Shown piece after piece: positions 6,796 through 16,296 of a DNA stretch of 43,232 nt. Each line of letters begins with the position of its first letter. The stretch's first letter is position 1. Origin of the DNA: Halomonas sp. DQ26W. GTDB taxonomy: Bacteria > Pseudomonadota > Gammaproteobacteria > Pseudomonadales > Halomonadaceae. A program made the position numbers and the translations under genes. Location of the stretch: positions 18,227-61,458 of the forward strand of contig NZ_QPKI01000026.1 in assembly GCF_003339685.1 (NCBI RefSeq). The letters run 5' to 3'. The notes below the pieces were generated by a model. The model saw only the letters and a list, made by a program, of their open reading frames with translations. It searched no databases and was not told the origin of the DNA.

Positions 6796-9369
6796 TCAAG
6801 CTTCGCCGAGCAGGCCCAGGCTCTCCATCGGCGTCTGGCGACGCACACTGCGCGACAGCGCATGGCCGATTACACCGATGACCAGCGCGCCGCCCAGCGG
6901 CAAGGCCAGCCAAAGGCCCCAGTGAATGCGTGGCGCCAGGTCGAACCAGGCGAGATAGATCCCTGCTGCGGCCAGCTCGGCAAGCAGCGCCCCCATCAAG
7001 CCACTGGCGAAACCGAGTATTGCGAACTCGGCCCCCTGCACCCGCGAAATCAGGCGGTCACCGGCGCCGAATACGCGAAGCAGGCCGCTCTCATGAGCAC
7101 GGGTCGGGCGGCTGGCGGTAAGGGCCGCATACAGCACGCTGACGCCGGCCAGTAGCACGAAGCCGAGCACGAACTCCACTGCCCGGGTCACCTGAGTCAA
7201 CAGGTCGCGCACCTGGCCGAGGATCGCTTCGACATTGAGCAGCGAGACGCCCGGAAACTCGCTAACCAGCGCCCTGCTGATATCGTCACGCTCACGGTCG
7301 AGGTGGAAGGCGGTGATGTAGCTGTGACTGAAACTCTCCAGCACATCGGGCGGGAAGATCACGAAGAAATTGGGGCGAAAGCTGTCCCAGTCCAGGTCGC
7401 GCAGGCTGGTGATTTCGCCGACGATCACCTCGCCACCGATGGTGAAAGACATGCTATCGCCCAGCCCCAGCCCCAGCCGCTCGGCCAGGCCATCCTCTAT
7501 CGAGATCGGCACCCGGCCTTCGGCAAGCGTGGGTGACCGGTCGAACCATTGGCCGGCCACCAGGCGGTTGCCCACCGGCAGCGTCTCGCGCCAGGTGAGG
7601 TTGAGTTCACGGCGCAGCGAACCATCGCCGCGGGCATCGGCCGGCACCGCATCACGCGGGGCCTGGTCGTTGATCGCCGTGATGCGTCCGCGCACCATCG
7701 GATAGAGGGTGGTGCGCTCGTCCACGGCATCGTCCAGGGTATCGATGAAGGCGTCGCGCTCACCGGGCTGGATATTGATGGCGAAGTAGTTCGGCGTGTC
7801 CTCGGGCAACTGGTCCTGCCAGGTACTCAACAGGTCGCCGCGCACCAGGGCAATCATCGCCATGGCGGCAAAGGTCACCGAGAAGGCCAGCAGTTGACCG
7901 AGGCTGGCGCTGCGACGCCGCGCCAGCTGGCGCGCCCCCAGGCGCAGCGCCTGACGCTTGCCACCACCGGCAGACGGCATCTGTGCCACCAGGCGTAGCA
8001 CCAGTGACAGCAGCAGCCACCCAAGCCCCCATAGCAGCACCAGCATCACCAGGCCGCCCACCAGCAGGCCGAAGGCCAACTGTGGGTCGCCGGAGTAGAG
8101 CCACAGCAAGCCACCGAAAACCAGGCTGGCCACGCCCACCACCAACCACGCCGATGCGGGCAGCGGATCGAGCTCGCGACGCAACACCTTGAGCGCGCTG
8201 ACGCGCTTGAGGCGCATCAATGTGGGTCCTGCGAACCCGACCAGCACCGCCAGCGCCGTCAACACGCCCAGCAGCAGCGGCAGTGGCCCCGGGGGTGGCA
8301 ACTCCATGGGCAGGAAGGCGGTCAGCAGCCACAGCAACCCGGCCTGGCCGACCAAACCCAGCAGCGCTCCCACCACGGAGGCGGCCAGGCCGAGCCACAG
8401 CAGCTGCAGGGCAAACAGCTGGGTCAGCTGACGCTGCGTGGCGCCAAAGCAGCGCAGCAGCGCCGCGGTATCGAGATGCCGCTCGACGTAGCGTCGCGTG
8501 GCCATGGCCACCGCCACACCGGCCAGCAGCACCGCGGCGAGCCCGGCCAGGCTCAGGTACTGCTCGGCCCGCGACAGTGCATTGCCCAGCTGTGGTCGAT
8601 CGCGCCGAACGTCACGCACTTCCACGCCATCGGCAGTCAGCCCGCGTAACCTCGGCAGCACCGCATCGACCGCACTCGGCACCCCCTGAGCGAGCAGCGA
8701 GAACTCGACGCGGGAGCCGGGCTGCACCAGGCCGCTCGCCTCGATATCGGCTTGGTGCATCATCAGTCGCGGATTGAAATTGGCGAAGCCGCCAGACTGG
8801 TCCGGTTCGCGTTCGACCAGGGCGGTGACCTGGAGGTGAGTTCGGCCTACCTGCACGCGATCGCCGAGCTCGACTTCCAGCAGTTGTGCCAGGCGCGGCG
8901 CCAGCCAAGCCTCACCGGGAGCCGGACCGCGCGCAAGCCGCTCGACACCCGCTCCGCGGTCGACATGGACCTCGCCGTAGAGGGGATAATTGTCGTCGAC
9001 AACCTTGAGGCTGGCCGGCTGGAAGGCCTCTTCATGACTGGCCATGGAGACCATGCCGACCTGCTCACTCAGGGTCAGCCCGGCCTCCTGCAGTATCTGG
9101 CGCAGTGCATCCTCGAACGGCCGTGCCTGCTCGAGTACCAGATCACCGCCCAGCAGTTGCCCGGCCTGCCGCTCAAGGCCACGTTCCATACGATCGAGAA
9201 AGAAACCGATCATGGTCGAGGCGGCCACCGCCAGGGCCAGCGCGATGAACAGTGCGCGCACGTCGGCGGCACGCAGGTCGCGGCGCGTACCGCGCAATGA
9301 CAGTGCCAGGGCACCCATTCCACGCCGCGCCTTGGCAGGCCCAGATGCAGTACCCACGGCGTCGATCAT
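6796..9369 (-). CDS. FtsX-family ABC transporter permease (YbbP-like)
   Basis: The large permease (857 residues) has one N-terminal membrane helix (ALFIALALAVAASTMIGFFL), a periplasmic MacB/PCD-type domain, then FtsX blocks around residues 275-460 and 730-850. This is the duplicated-FtsX arrangement of YbbP and related exporters. It overlaps the ATPase gene by four bases, so the two are translationally coupled. YbbAP complexes, often next to tesA, are thought to act on lipophilic compounds in the envelope, possibly with the TesA esterase. The substrate is not established from sequence. No frame disruption was seen. Confidence 0.88.
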   Translation of the reverse strand: MIDAVGTASGPAKARRGMGALALSLRGTRRDLRAADVRALFIALALAVAASTMIGFFLDRMERGLERQAGQLLGGDLVLEQARPFEDALRQILQEAGLTLSEQVGMVSMASHEEAFQPASLKVVDDNYPLYGEVHVDRGAGVERLARGPAPGEAWLAPRLAQLLEVELGDRVQVGRTHLQVTALVEREPDQSGGFANFNPRLMMHQADIEASGLVQPGSRVEFSLLAQGVPSAVDAVLPRLRGLTADGVEVRDVRRDRPQLGNALSRAEQYLSLAGLAAVLLAGVAVAMATRRYVERHLDTAALLRCFGATQRQLTQLFALQLLWLGLAASVVGALLGLVGQAGLLWLLTAFLPMELPPPGPLPLLLGVLTALAVLVGFAGPTLMRLKRVSALKVLRRELDPLPASAWLVVGVASLVFGGLLWLYSGDPQLAFGLLVGGLVMLVLLWGLGWLLLSLVLRLVAQMPSAGGGKRQALRLGARQLARRRSASLGQLLAFSVTFAAMAMIALVRGDLLSTWQDQLPEDTPNYFAINIQPGERDAFIDTLDDAVDERTTLYPMVRGRITAINDQAPRDAVPADARGDGSLRRELNLTWRETLPVGNRLVAGQWFDRSPTLAEGRVPISIEDGLAERLGLGLGDSMSFTIGGEVIVGEITSLRDLDWDSFRPNFFVIFPPDVLESFSHSYITAFHLDRERDDISRALVSEFPGVSLLNVEAILGQVRDLLTQVTRAVEFVLGFVLLAGVSVLYAALTASRPTRAHESGLLRVFGAGDRLISRVQGAEFAILGFASGLMGALLAELAAAGIYLAWFDLAPRIHWGLWLALPLGGALVIGVIGHALSRSVRRQTPMESLGLLGEA

Positions 9370-10082
9370 GCCTGCACCTCGTCCAGATCCAGTGGCGCGA
9401 GGCGCCCCTCTTCCAGTTGCATGCAGCGATCACAGCGCCGCGCCAGAGCGTAGTCGTGGGTCACCAGCACTAGGGTGGTGCCCGCCTCGCGGTTCAGGGC
9501 AAACAGCAGGTCGATGATGCGACCGCCCGTAGCATGATCGAGGTTGCCGGTGGGCTCGTCGGCAAAGACCAGCTGAGGTTCGGTGACAAAGGCCCTGGCC
9601 AGCGCGACGCGCTGCTGCTCGCCGCCGGAGAGCTGCTTGGGCAAGTGGCTGAGCCGCTCGCCGAGGCCGACCCTAGCCAACCAGTCGCGGCCGCGCTGCT
9701 CGCTGTCGGCAAGCGGCGCCAGCTCCAGCGGCAGTAGCACGTTCTCCAGCGCAGTAAGGGTCGGCAGCAACTGGAAGTTCTGGAACACGAAACCCACCTT
9801 GCCAGCACGCAGGCCGGCACGGCCATCCTCATCAAGGCTCGCCAGCGACACACCGAACAGGGTCAATTCGCCACTGGTCGGCTGGTCGAGCCCGGCCAAC
9901 AGCCCGAGAAGGGTCGACTTGCCGGCGCCGCTGGCTCCGAGGATCGCCAGCGTTTCTCCAGGGAACACTTCGAGGTCAAGGGCACTCAGAATGGTCAGCG
10001 GTCGTTCGCCGCTGGTTACCTGCTTGCCCAGGCCGCGGGCGTGTAGAATCGTGGATGAGCTGATTCTCGAGGAGTCTGACAT
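9366..10082 (-). CDS. ABC transporter ATP-binding protein (YbbA-like)
   Basis: The 238-residue ATPase partners the adjacent FtsX permease. Motifs: Walker A LGASGAGKSTLLGLLAGLD, Q-loop region FVFQNFQLLPTLTALENVLL, signature LSGGEQQRVALARAF, Walker B LVFADEPTGNLD and switch histidine VLVTHDYALA. The family is LolD/MacB-like. The ATG at 10082-10080 fits YbbA homologues. A TTG at 10118 is possible but gives a longer, untypical N-terminus. The start codon overlaps that of the divergent tesA gene by two bases, so its promoter and ribosome site must lie inside tesA coding sequence. Confidence 0.92.
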   Translation of the reverse strand: MSDSSRISSSTILHARGLGKQVTSGERPLTILSALDLEVFPGETLAILGASGAGKSTLLGLLAGLDQPTSGELTLFGVSLASLDEDGRAGLRAGKVGFVFQNFQLLPTLTALENVLLPLELAPLADSEQRGRDWLARVGLGERLSHLPKQLSGGEQQRVALARAFVTEPQLVFADEPTGNLDHATGGRIIDLLFALNREAGTTLVLVTHDYALARRCDRCMQLEEGRLAPLDLDEVQA

Positions 10083-10782
10083 GACTAGAGGTATCCCTGT
10101 GCTGCTGTCTTTGTTCAATCACCTGGGCCGACGGTTGGGCCACTGCCTTGGCGCCAGTGTGCTGGGCCTGATGGCACTCGCTGTCTCGCCGGTGGCACTT
10201 GCCGACGATACCCCAACGCTGCTGGTCATGGGCGACAGCCTCAGCGCCGCGTACGGCATCGAGCAGGATGAAGGTTGGGTCAGTCTGCTGGAAGCGCGTC
10301 TCGACGGAAAGGCGGAAGTGGTCAATGCCAGCATCAGCGGTGAGACGAGCAGTGGCGGCGCAAGCCGACTTCCCGACCTACTCGGACAGCATGAGCCCGA
10401 CATCGTTCTGCTCGCACTGGGCGGCAACGACGGTCTGCGAGGCCTGCCACCGAGCCAGTTGGAGGCCAATCTCGGCGCCATGATCGAGGCCAGTAGCCTA
10501 GCCGGTGCCGACGTGCTGCTGCTCGGCATCGACATCCCCCCGAACTATGGCCAGGCCTACCGCGATGCCTTTACCGGCGTCTTCTTCCGGCTCGCCGATT
10601 CCTTCGAGCTGGCCCTGCTGCCTTTCCTGCTCGAAGGGGTGGCGCTGGAGAAGGGGATGATGCAGTCCGACGGCATTCACCCGACGCCCCTTGCCCAACC
10701 GATCATCCTCGACAATTTATGGCCCGAGCTCCTGCCGCTGCTGGAGCGCAACGGCGTAGCTGGTTCCTTGTCCGACGGCTGA
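10081..10782 (+). CDS. tesA: Arylesterase / lysophospholipase TesA, SGNH hydrolase
   Basis: The 233-residue exported esterase begins with RRLGHCLGASVLGLMALAVS followed by PVALA as signal peptide. SGNH blocks are present: block I LVMGDSLSAAYGI (nucleophile Ser), block II Gly in NASISGETSSGG, block III ALGGNDGLRG, and block V DGIHPTPLAQP (catalytic Asp and His). The family hydrolyses thioesters, aryl esters and lysophospholipids in the periplasm. The ATG at 10081 has GAGGAG six bases upstream; an in-frame GTG at 10099 would also leave a good signal peptide. Divergence from ybbA and ybbP is a widely conserved arrangement. Confidence 0.93.
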   Translation: MTRGIPVLLSLFNHLGRRLGHCLGASVLGLMALAVSPVALADDTPTLLVMGDSLSAAYGIEQDEGWVSLLEARLDGKAEVVNASISGETSSGGASRLPDLLGQHEPDIVLLALGGNDGLRGLPPSQLEANLGAMIEASSLAGADVLLLGIDIPPNYGQAYRDAFTGVFFRLADSFELALLPFLLEGVALEKGMMQSDGIHPTPLAQPIILDNLWPELLPLLERNGVAGSLSDG

Positions 10783-10807
10783 CCAGGCCCTGTGCACAAG
10801 CAGCCTC

Positions 10808-11710
10808 TCACGACGTCGCCGGCACCGGGCTTTTCTGCCACTGCTGGAGCCCCAGCCCACCGAGAATCAGCGTCAGCCCCACCAGGGTGGAGGGCAGGAT
10901 CGGCTCACCGACCACCAGGAACAGCAGCAGCAGCGATACCGGCGGCGACAGGAAAATCAGGTTGGACACCCTGGCGGTACGCGATACCCGATGTACCGCC
11001 AGTTGCCACAGCACGAAGGCGATGCCCATCTCGAACAGCCCCACATAGACCCCCGCTGCCAACCCCTTCCAACCCAGCCAGGAGAAACCGGGGCCGAGCA
11101 GCATCAGCAGGGTAAGCACCGGCAGCGCGACCGTGAAGTTCTGCCATTGGGCAACCAATGGCGGGCGATGATCGCGGGCATTCAGCAACCAGTACAGCGC
11201 CCACAGCAGCGTCGAGGCCAGCGCCATGCCCACGCCGAGGGGGTCGGCGAAGGCGACGTCGAAGACCGCTCCCCGTGTCGCGATGACCCAGACCCCGGCG
11301 TAGGCGATCAGACCGGCAAGGATATCGACCCGGGTCAGGCGCTGGCCGAGAATCGGCACCGCCAGGAAGGCCATGGCCAGCGCCCAGGTATAGTTGAGCG
11401 CCATCGCCTCCTGGCCCGGCAGCCGGTCGTAGGCACCGAACAACAGGAGATAATAGGCAACCGGGTTCATCAACCCGGCCCAGGCGGCCGTTCGCCACCC
11501 CTGCGACAGCGCCTGGCCCAGCCGGCCCTGGCGTACCATCAGAATGCCGATCAGCGCCCAGGAGACCAGTGAGGCGAGCCAGATCAGCTCCAGTGGCGAC
11601 ATGTAGGCAAGCGCGATCTTGAACGCCGTAGCCACCGTGGACCATAACGCCACGGCGCCAAGGCCGAACAGTATCGCCTGGCGATCGCGGTCAGGGTGGG
11701 CAGGCCTCAC
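10808..11710 (-). CDS. DMT-superfamily EamA-type transporter
   Basis: The 300-residue membrane protein has ten predicted helices in two EamA repeats. The first begins AILFGLGAVALWSTVATAFK; the second includes VGMALASTLLWALYWLLN and GVYVGLFEMGIAFVLWQLAV. The family exports small metabolites such as amino acids or purines; the substrate cannot be read. It starts at a GTG (11710) overlapping the stop of the SelT/W/H-like gene as GTGA, so the pair is translationally coupled. Its end is 25 bases from the end of tesA (convergent). Confidence 0.85.
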   Translation of the reverse strand: MRPAHPDRDRQAILFGLGAVALWSTVATAFKIALAYMSPLELIWLASLVSWALIGILMVRQGRLGQALSQGWRTAAWAGLMNPVAYYLLLFGAYDRLPGQEAMALNYTWALAMAFLAVPILGQRLTRVDILAGLIAYAGVWVIATRGAVFDVAFADPLGVGMALASTLLWALYWLLNARDHRPPLVAQWQNFTVALPVLTLLMLLGPGFSWLGWKGLAAGVYVGLFEMGIAFVLWQLAVHRVSRTARVSNLIFLSPPVSLLLLFLVVGEPILPSTLVGLTLILGGLGLQQWQKSPVPATS

Positions 11711-11976
11711 CGGTCGATATGCCCGAGATCGCGCCCCGGATCGAGCCGGTCCCGGACCCGCTGCTTGAGCTCTTTGCTATCGGGGAAGCCGCCGTCCCGC
11801 TTGCGCTCCCAGAGCGACTCGTCGTTGAAGAACACCTCGAAACAACCGCCATGGGACGGCACCAGCGCCACCTCCTCGAGGTCCTCGCCGAAGGTGGAGA
11901 GAAGCTCCTGGGCCAGCCAGGCGCTGCGCAGCAACCACTGACACTGGGTGCAGTAGTGGATGCGGATACAAGACAT
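11707..11976 (-). CDS. SelT/SelW/SelH family (Rdx-type) thioredoxin-like protein
   Basis: The 89-residue protein has the CxxC motif early, in RIHYCTQCQWLLRSAWLAQE. Next comes LVPSHGGCFEVFFNDESLWE, and DSKELKQRVRDRLDP near the end, the pattern of bacterial SelW/Rdx-like proteins. In these families the second cysteine may be selenocysteine; here both are ordinary Cys codons. A role in thiol redox is inferred from fold only. GGGAGG lies six bases before the ATG. Translational coupling to the DMT permease is conserved in several proteobacteria, but its meaning is unknown. Confidence 0.85.
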   Translation of the reverse strand: MSCIRIHYCTQCQWLLRSAWLAQELLSTFGEDLEEVALVPSHGGCFEVFFNDESLWERKRDGGFPDSKELKQRVRDRLDPGRDLGHIDR

Positions 11977-12217
11977 GTCGGCCTCCCTGTCGCAACAATG
12001 ATGGTTCCGATAATAACAGCCAAGGAGCCTGCATGGCTGAACGCGAGGTCAGTCAGTCCCGCCTCTACGAATGGTCGACCGGTAACAGGGACAGCCGGAT
12101 GTGTCGTGACAACCGCGGGTAATGATTGTCAACGTGCCGCTGGCTGGCCATGATATATCATCGAAACGAGCCGTATCGGCTAACCGATAGCCAGGACCCG
12201 AGACAGGAACGCCTTGT

Positions 12218-12652
12218 ATGAAACGATCCTCACTGATCAGCCCGGAACTGCTCGAGCGCATCGTAGATGCCTCGGTGGACGGCGTCGTCGTCGCCGAGCA
12301 GGAGGGCGACGAGAACATCCTGATCTACGTCAACAAGGGCTTCGAACGACTCACTGGCTACAGTGCCGACGAGATCCTCTATCGCGACTGCCGCTTCCTA
12401 CAGAACGAGGATCGAGACCAACCAGCCCTTGTCAACATTCGCAAGGCCCTCGAGGAGGGACGCCCCTGCCGTGAGGTGCTGAGAAACTATCGCAAGGACG
12501 GCACCCTATTCTGGAATGAGCTGTCGATCACGCCCCTTTATGACGAAGAGGACAAGCTCACCTACTACATCGGCGTACAGAAGGACGTCACCGAGCGTGT
12601 CGAGTCCCAACGAGAACTCGAGCGACTGAAGGCTGAATACGGCCTCTCCTGA
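12218..12652 (+). CDS. Short LOV-domain blue-light photoreceptor
   Basis: The 144-residue protein is a single PAS/LOV domain with short N- and C-caps. The flavin-binding core is present: reactive cysteine in LYRDCRFLQNEDRDQ (Cys58), then VLRNYRKDGTLFWNELSITP, and the glutamine strand YYIGVQKDVTERV. It ends in a short coiled helix (QRELERLKAEYG). No kinase, cyclase or DNA-binding domain follows. It closely resembles the Pseudomonas putida short LOV proteins (PpSB1/PpSB2-LOV type), which dimerise and form a flavin-cysteinyl adduct in blue light. The canonical sequence before Cys is GxNCRFLQ; here it is YRDCRFLQ as in the Pseudomonas group. It is monocistronic, so the output partner is unknown. 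Confidence 0.93.
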   Translation: MKRSSLISPELLERIVDASVDGVVVAEQEGDENILIYVNKGFERLTGYSADEILYRDCRFLQNEDRDQPALVNIRKALEEGRPCREVLRNYRKDGTLFWNELSITPLYDEEDKLTYYIGVQKDVTERVESQRELERLKAEYGLS

Positions 12653-12840
12653 GGCAGCCCCTTCAAGCCAAAAAAACGTCGAACAGAGCTTGCTCTTGGA
12701 GCCCGGCGGATATATATAGCCGTCAGGTACCGACGTATCGGCACCCATGACGCTTCTGGTCCGTCGCTTCGGACGCGAAGCGAATGCTTGAGATGTGTCG
12801 ACCGCAGAGCCGGTCGTCATCGGGCCATGGAGGATGTCAC

Positions 12841-13050
12841 ATGAGCCAAGAGTCCCTGATCAACGATTCTCACGAGGATGAGCAGGATTTCCTCGAAGCC
12901 GTCAACGATGACGATTATACCCGCCCCCGGGCTTCCAGCCGACATGAGACCCTGCGCGCCCGTCGCCGTGTCGAGGCGCTGCTGGAAGAGCGACGGCTGA
13001 AGCGCGCCATCGAAGACGACTGGATGCTGCACGACGAAGAGGACGAATAG
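12841..13050 (+). CDS. Small PA3496-like protein
   Basis: The 69-residue, strongly charged protein starts at ATG 12841 with GGAGG eight bases upstream. An acidic N-terminal half (INDSHEDEQDFLEAVNDDDY) precedes a basic helix, LRARRRVEALLEERRLKRAI, and an acidic tail. The RRxxExxLEERRLxxxI helix matches the PA3496 family of small proteins found in Pseudomonas and Halomonas, whose function is unsettled (a tentative envelope-integrity label is used). No signal peptide or membrane segment is visible. A perfect hairpin follows the stop codon. Confidence 0.65.
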   Translation: MSQESLINDSHEDEQDFLEAVNDDDYTRPRASSRHETLRARRRVEALLEERRLKRAIEDDWMLHDEEDE

Positions 13051-13072
13051 TTCGCAACTGACCACACCCCAA

Positions 13073-13105
13073 GGGCAAAGGCCGGCGCAATGCTGGCCTT
13101 TGCCC
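13073..13105. terminator. Perfect 11-bp hairpin, possible terminator
   Basis: GGGCAAAGGCC (13073-13083) is followed after 11 bases by its exact complement GGCCTTTGCCC (13095-13105). It sits 23 bases after the stop of the PA3496-like gene and about 50 bases before ettA. No T run follows on either strand, so it may be a weak terminator or an RNA-stabilising hairpin. Confidence 0.4.
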
Positions 13106-13157
13106 TGCCCGGCCACTATCATCATGGCCACTGAAACCCTCAACCCAGTGGAACTCC

Positions 13158-14819
13158 ATGGCGCAATATGTCTACACCATGAATCGGGTGGGCAAGGTCG
13201 TACCCCCCAAGAAACAGATTCTCAAGGATATCTCGCTCTCCTTCTTCCCGGGCGCCAAGATCGGTGTGCTAGGCCTCAATGGGTCGGGAAAATCGACCCT
13301 ACTGCGCATCATGGCTGGCGTCGACAAGGAGCATGAAGGCGAAGCGCGCCCCATGCCCGGCATCAATATCGGCTATCTGCCCCAGGAACCGGAACTCGAC
13401 GACGAGAAAAGCGTGCGCGAGACCGTAGAGGAAGCCCTGGGGGAAATCCAGGAGGCCCAGGCCAAGCTCGATGCCGTTTACGCCGCCTATGCCGAACCGA
13501 ATGCCGACTTCGACGCCTTGGCCAGTGAGCAGGCGCGGCTCGAGAACATCATCGAGGCCGCCGATGCGCACAACCTTGAGCGCAAGCTGGAAGTGGCCGC
13601 CGAAGCGCTGCGCCTGCCGCCCTGGGATGCCCGTGTCGGCAACCTTTCCGGTGGTGAGCGCCGCCGCGTAGCGCTGTGCAGGCTGCTGCTGGCCAGCCCT
13701 GACATGCTGCTGCTCGATGAGCCCACCAACCACCTGGATGCGGAATCCGTGGCCTGGCTGGAGCGCTTCCTGCACGACTATTCGGGCACCGTGGTGGCCA
13801 TCACCCACGATCGTTACTTCCTCGACAACGTAGCCGGCTGGATTCTCGAGCTCGACCGTGGCCAGGGCATCCCCTTCGAGGGCAACTACTCCCAGTGGCT
13901 GGAATCGAAAGAGAAGCGCCTGGAGCAGGAAGCCAAGCAGGAGGCCTCTCGCCAGAAGGCGATCAAGCACGAACTGGAGTGGGTACGCAGCAACGCCAAG
14001 GGCAGGCAGGCCAAGAGCAAGGCACGCCTCAACCGATTCGAGGAGATGCAGTCGGGTGATTTCCAGAAGCGTAACGAGACCAACGAAATCTATATTCCGC
14101 CCGGCCCACGCCTGGGCGACAAGGTCATCGAGTTTCATGGCGTCTCGAAGCGCTTCGACGACAAGCTGCTCTACGAGGACCTGACCTTTACCGTCCCCCA
14201 GGGCGCCATCGTGGGCATTGTCGGTGGCAACGGTGCCGGCAAGTCGACTCTGTTCAAGCTGATTGAAGGCAAGGAACAGCCCGACAGCGGCGAGGTGGTC
14301 GTCGGCGATACCGTCGAGATCGCCTATGTCGAACAGCTGCGCGATGCACTGGACGACAAGCAGACAGTATGGGAAGCGGTTTCCGACGGCCAGGACATAC
14401 TCAACATCAACGGCTACGAGGTCTCCTCACGGGCCTACGTCGGTCGCTTCAACTTCAAGGGTAACGATCAGCAGAAGTTTCTCAAGGACCTCTCCGGCGG
14501 GGAACGTGGCCGCCTGCAGCTGGCTCAGACCCTCAAGCAGGGTGCCAACGTGCTGCTGCTCGACGAGCCCTCCAATGACCTGGATATCGAAACCCTGCGC
14601 GCGCTTGAGGAAGCCCTGCTCGCCTTCCCGGGTTGTGCCATGGTGATCTCCCACGATCGCTGGTTCCTCGATCGAATCGCCACCCACGTGCTCGCCTTCG
14701 AGGGCGACTCCCAGGTGGTCTTCTTCGAGGGCAACTACACCGACTACGACTTGGATCACCGCAAGCGGATCGGCAACGACACACCGCATCGCATGAAGTA
14801 CAAGCGCATCGACGCCTAA
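13158..14819 (+). CDS. ettA: Energy-dependent translational throttle protein EttA (ABC-F)
   Basis: The 553-residue ABC-F protein has two ATPase domains and no membrane segment. Domain 1 has Walker [19 protein letters not shown] and signature [17 protein letters not shown]. The EttA-specific arm and linker region follows ([35 protein letters not shown]). Domain 2 has [17 protein letters not shown] and [13 protein letters not shown]. EttA binds the ribosomal E site and gates entry into elongation according to the ATP/ADP ratio. Length is close to the usual 555 residues. It ends before a strong intrinsic terminator and is probably a single-gene unit. Confidence 0.96.
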   Translation: MAQYVYTMNRVGKVVPPKKQILKDISLSFFPGAKIGVLGLNGSGKSTLLRIMAGVDKEHEGEARPMPGINIGYLPQEPELDDEKSVRETVEEALGEIQEAQAKLDAVYAAYAEPNADFDALASEQARLENIIEAADAHNLERKLEVAAEALRLPPWDARVGNLSGGERRRVALCRLLLASPDMLLLDEPTNHLDAESVAWLERFLHDYSGTVVAITHDRYFLDNVAGWILELDRGQGIPFEGNYSQWLESKEKRLEQEAKQEASRQKAIKHELEWVRSNAKGRQAKSKARLNRFEEMQSGDFQKRNETNEIYIPPGPRLGDKVIEFHGVSKRFDDKLLYEDLTFTVPQGAIVGIVGGNGAGKSTLFKLIEGKEQPDSGEVVVGDTVEIAYVEQLRDALDDKQTVWEAVSDGQDILNINGYEVSSRAYVGRFNFKGNDQQKFLKDLSGGERGRLQLAQTLKQGANVLLLDEPSNDLDIETLRALEEALLAFPGCAMVISHDRWFLDRIATHVLAFEGDSQVVFFEGNYTDYDLDHRKRIGNDTPHRMKYKRIDA

Positions 14820-14846
14820 AGCCTCTCACGATACGCTTGCCATCAA

Positions 14847-14875
14847 GCCCCGCCCTACACAAGGCGGGGCTTTTT
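14847..14875 (+). terminator. Intrinsic terminator of ettA
   Basis: GCCCCGCC (14847-14854), an eight-base loop and GGCGGGGC (14863-14870) are followed by TTTTT. The eight G/C-only pairs and U run, 27 bases after the ettA stop codon, form a textbook rho-independent terminator. Confidence 0.9.
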
Positions 14876-14949
14876 GGTACATTGAAAGCGGACCTGACCC
14901 AGGAGGAATGTCAGATCGACTCGTAACCCATCGCCGAAAAGGATTTCCG

Positions 14950-16296
14950 ATGATCACAGCACTTTACTACCCCATAAAGATAGTCAAGGCGTACCGCCAA
15001 AGCATCGCTTACATACCCAGCTTGCTGGCGCTGGGGTATTTCTTGCTGGGATTGGCAGCGGTAGTGCCAGAAGAAGGGCTGATTCCATTACCTGTTACGT
15101 TCGAATTCTTGCACTTTACCGACACCGAAACGCGCCGCACGCTGCTAGCAACCTTGCTCACCGGTATGGTCTCGCTGATGGTCTTCAGCTTCTCGATGGT
15201 CATGTCGGTGCTCTCCCAGGCTGGCGGCAATTTTTCTCACAAGATGGTTTTCGGCCTGGTAACCAAACGGCATCATCAATGGGTACTTGGGCACTACCTG
15301 GGTACCATTCTTTATGTTCTGATGCTGCTGATGATGCCGGGAAGCGACGATTCGCCAGGCTTATGGGGTTCGTTGCACGCCTACTTGGGTGCAGTGATGG
15401 TGATTCACTGCCTCGCGCTATTCGTCTATTTTATTCACAAGGCTTCACAGTCAGTGCAAGTCAATTCGGTTACCGCCAGCCTTCATCAAGCCACAACCCA
15501 TTCACTGAGCCGCATGAAAGCACGCCAGCAAGCGGCACGATTCGAGCATTTGTCCCAGGTCAAACCGGCCACTACCACGCACTTTGTCATCGCTTCAGAC
15601 AAGACCGGCACGATCCAGCGGGCGGATTTCGAGAAACTTGTCGAGTTGGCCACTCATAAACAAGCCATCTTGTATTTTAACGTTTCATTGGGCGATTTCG
15701 TTCTGAAGGGTTATCCCTTGCTGCGCGTCGAAGCGGCGGCTCCCCCGGACGAAGAATGGATCCGAGAAGTGCTGGCGCAGATCGTGCATGGGCAGGCCGA
15801 ATCGATCGAAGATTCGCATGTGCATGGGTTGACCCAGCTGATGGAGATCGCCATCAAGGCGCTGTCACCCGGCGTGAACGATCCCGGCACTGCCCTGTTA
15901 TGTATCAACCATTTGACAGACTTATTGCGGCAAAGGCTCAACTTCACCCCCTGCAATGCACTGGTGGATGAGCAGGATAAGCTTCGCGTCACATGGCCTA
16001 CGGAAGACTTCGATAGCCTGCTATATCGCATAATCACGCCGATTGTATGCTACGGTCACAAGGACTTGTCGATTGGCCTGAGCCTGCTCGAGGCACTGAA
16101 GACGCTGTCTCTCTTTGCCGAAAATGCACAGAGAGAAAGTTTACAGCAGCAGGCTGATAGAGTGATCGAGATGCTGAACCGGGCGGCCCAGCATCATCTC
16201 GATCGTGATTTTATCAATAAGAAGCTTAATAGCGGCGAGCACCGATTGATACTGCCAGATTCGCTAGTCGCCGCATCTGTGCATAACTCGGAATAA
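14950..16296 (+). CDS. DUF2254 membrane protein
   Basis: The 448-residue protein has four hydrophobic segments in its first half (SLLALGYFLLGLAAVV, TLLTGMVSLMVFSFSMVMSV, GHYLGTILYVLMLLMMPG, YLGAVMVIHCLALFVYFI). A soluble C-terminal half contains QVKPATTTHFVIASDKTGTI and the well-conserved LMEIAIKALSPGVNDPGTAL. This order is that of DUF2254, whose function is unknown. The start at 14950 (MITALYYPIKIV) is chosen because AAGGA lies about seven bases upstream. The ATG at 14908 sits directly against its AGGAGG. A+T content is somewhat higher than its neighbours, hinting at later acquisition (weak). Confidence 0.85.
   Translation: MITALYYPIKIVKAYRQSIAYIPSLLALGYFLLGLAAVVPEEGLIPLPVTFEFLHFTDTETRRTLLATLLTGMVSLMVFSFSMVMSVLSQAGGNFSHKMVFGLVTKRHHQWVLGHYLGTILYVLMLLMMPGSDDSPGLWGSLHAYLGAVMVIHCLALFVYFIHKASQSVQVNSVTASLHQATTHSLSRMKARQQAARFEHLSQVKPATTTHFVIASDKTGTIQRADFEKLVELATHKQAILYFNVSLGDFVLKGYPLLRVEAAAPPDEEWIREVLAQIVHGQAESIEDSHVHGLTQLMEIAIKALSPGVNDPGTALLCINHLTDLLRQRLNFTPCNALVDEQDKLRVTWPTEDFDSLLYRIITPIVCYGHKDLSIGLSLLEALKTLSLFAENAQRESLQQQADRVIEMLNRAAQHHLDRDFINKKLNSGEHRLILPDSLVAASVHNSE

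Noticed and set aside
6796..9369. Whether the YbbP-like permease is also damaged
   Set aside because: The frame is open throughout, both FtsX blocks are present and the length is normal.
9583..10080. N-terminal extension of tesA by 166 codons
   Set aside because: The extension is antisense to the ABC ATPase, and the signal peptide and ribosome site place the start at 10081.
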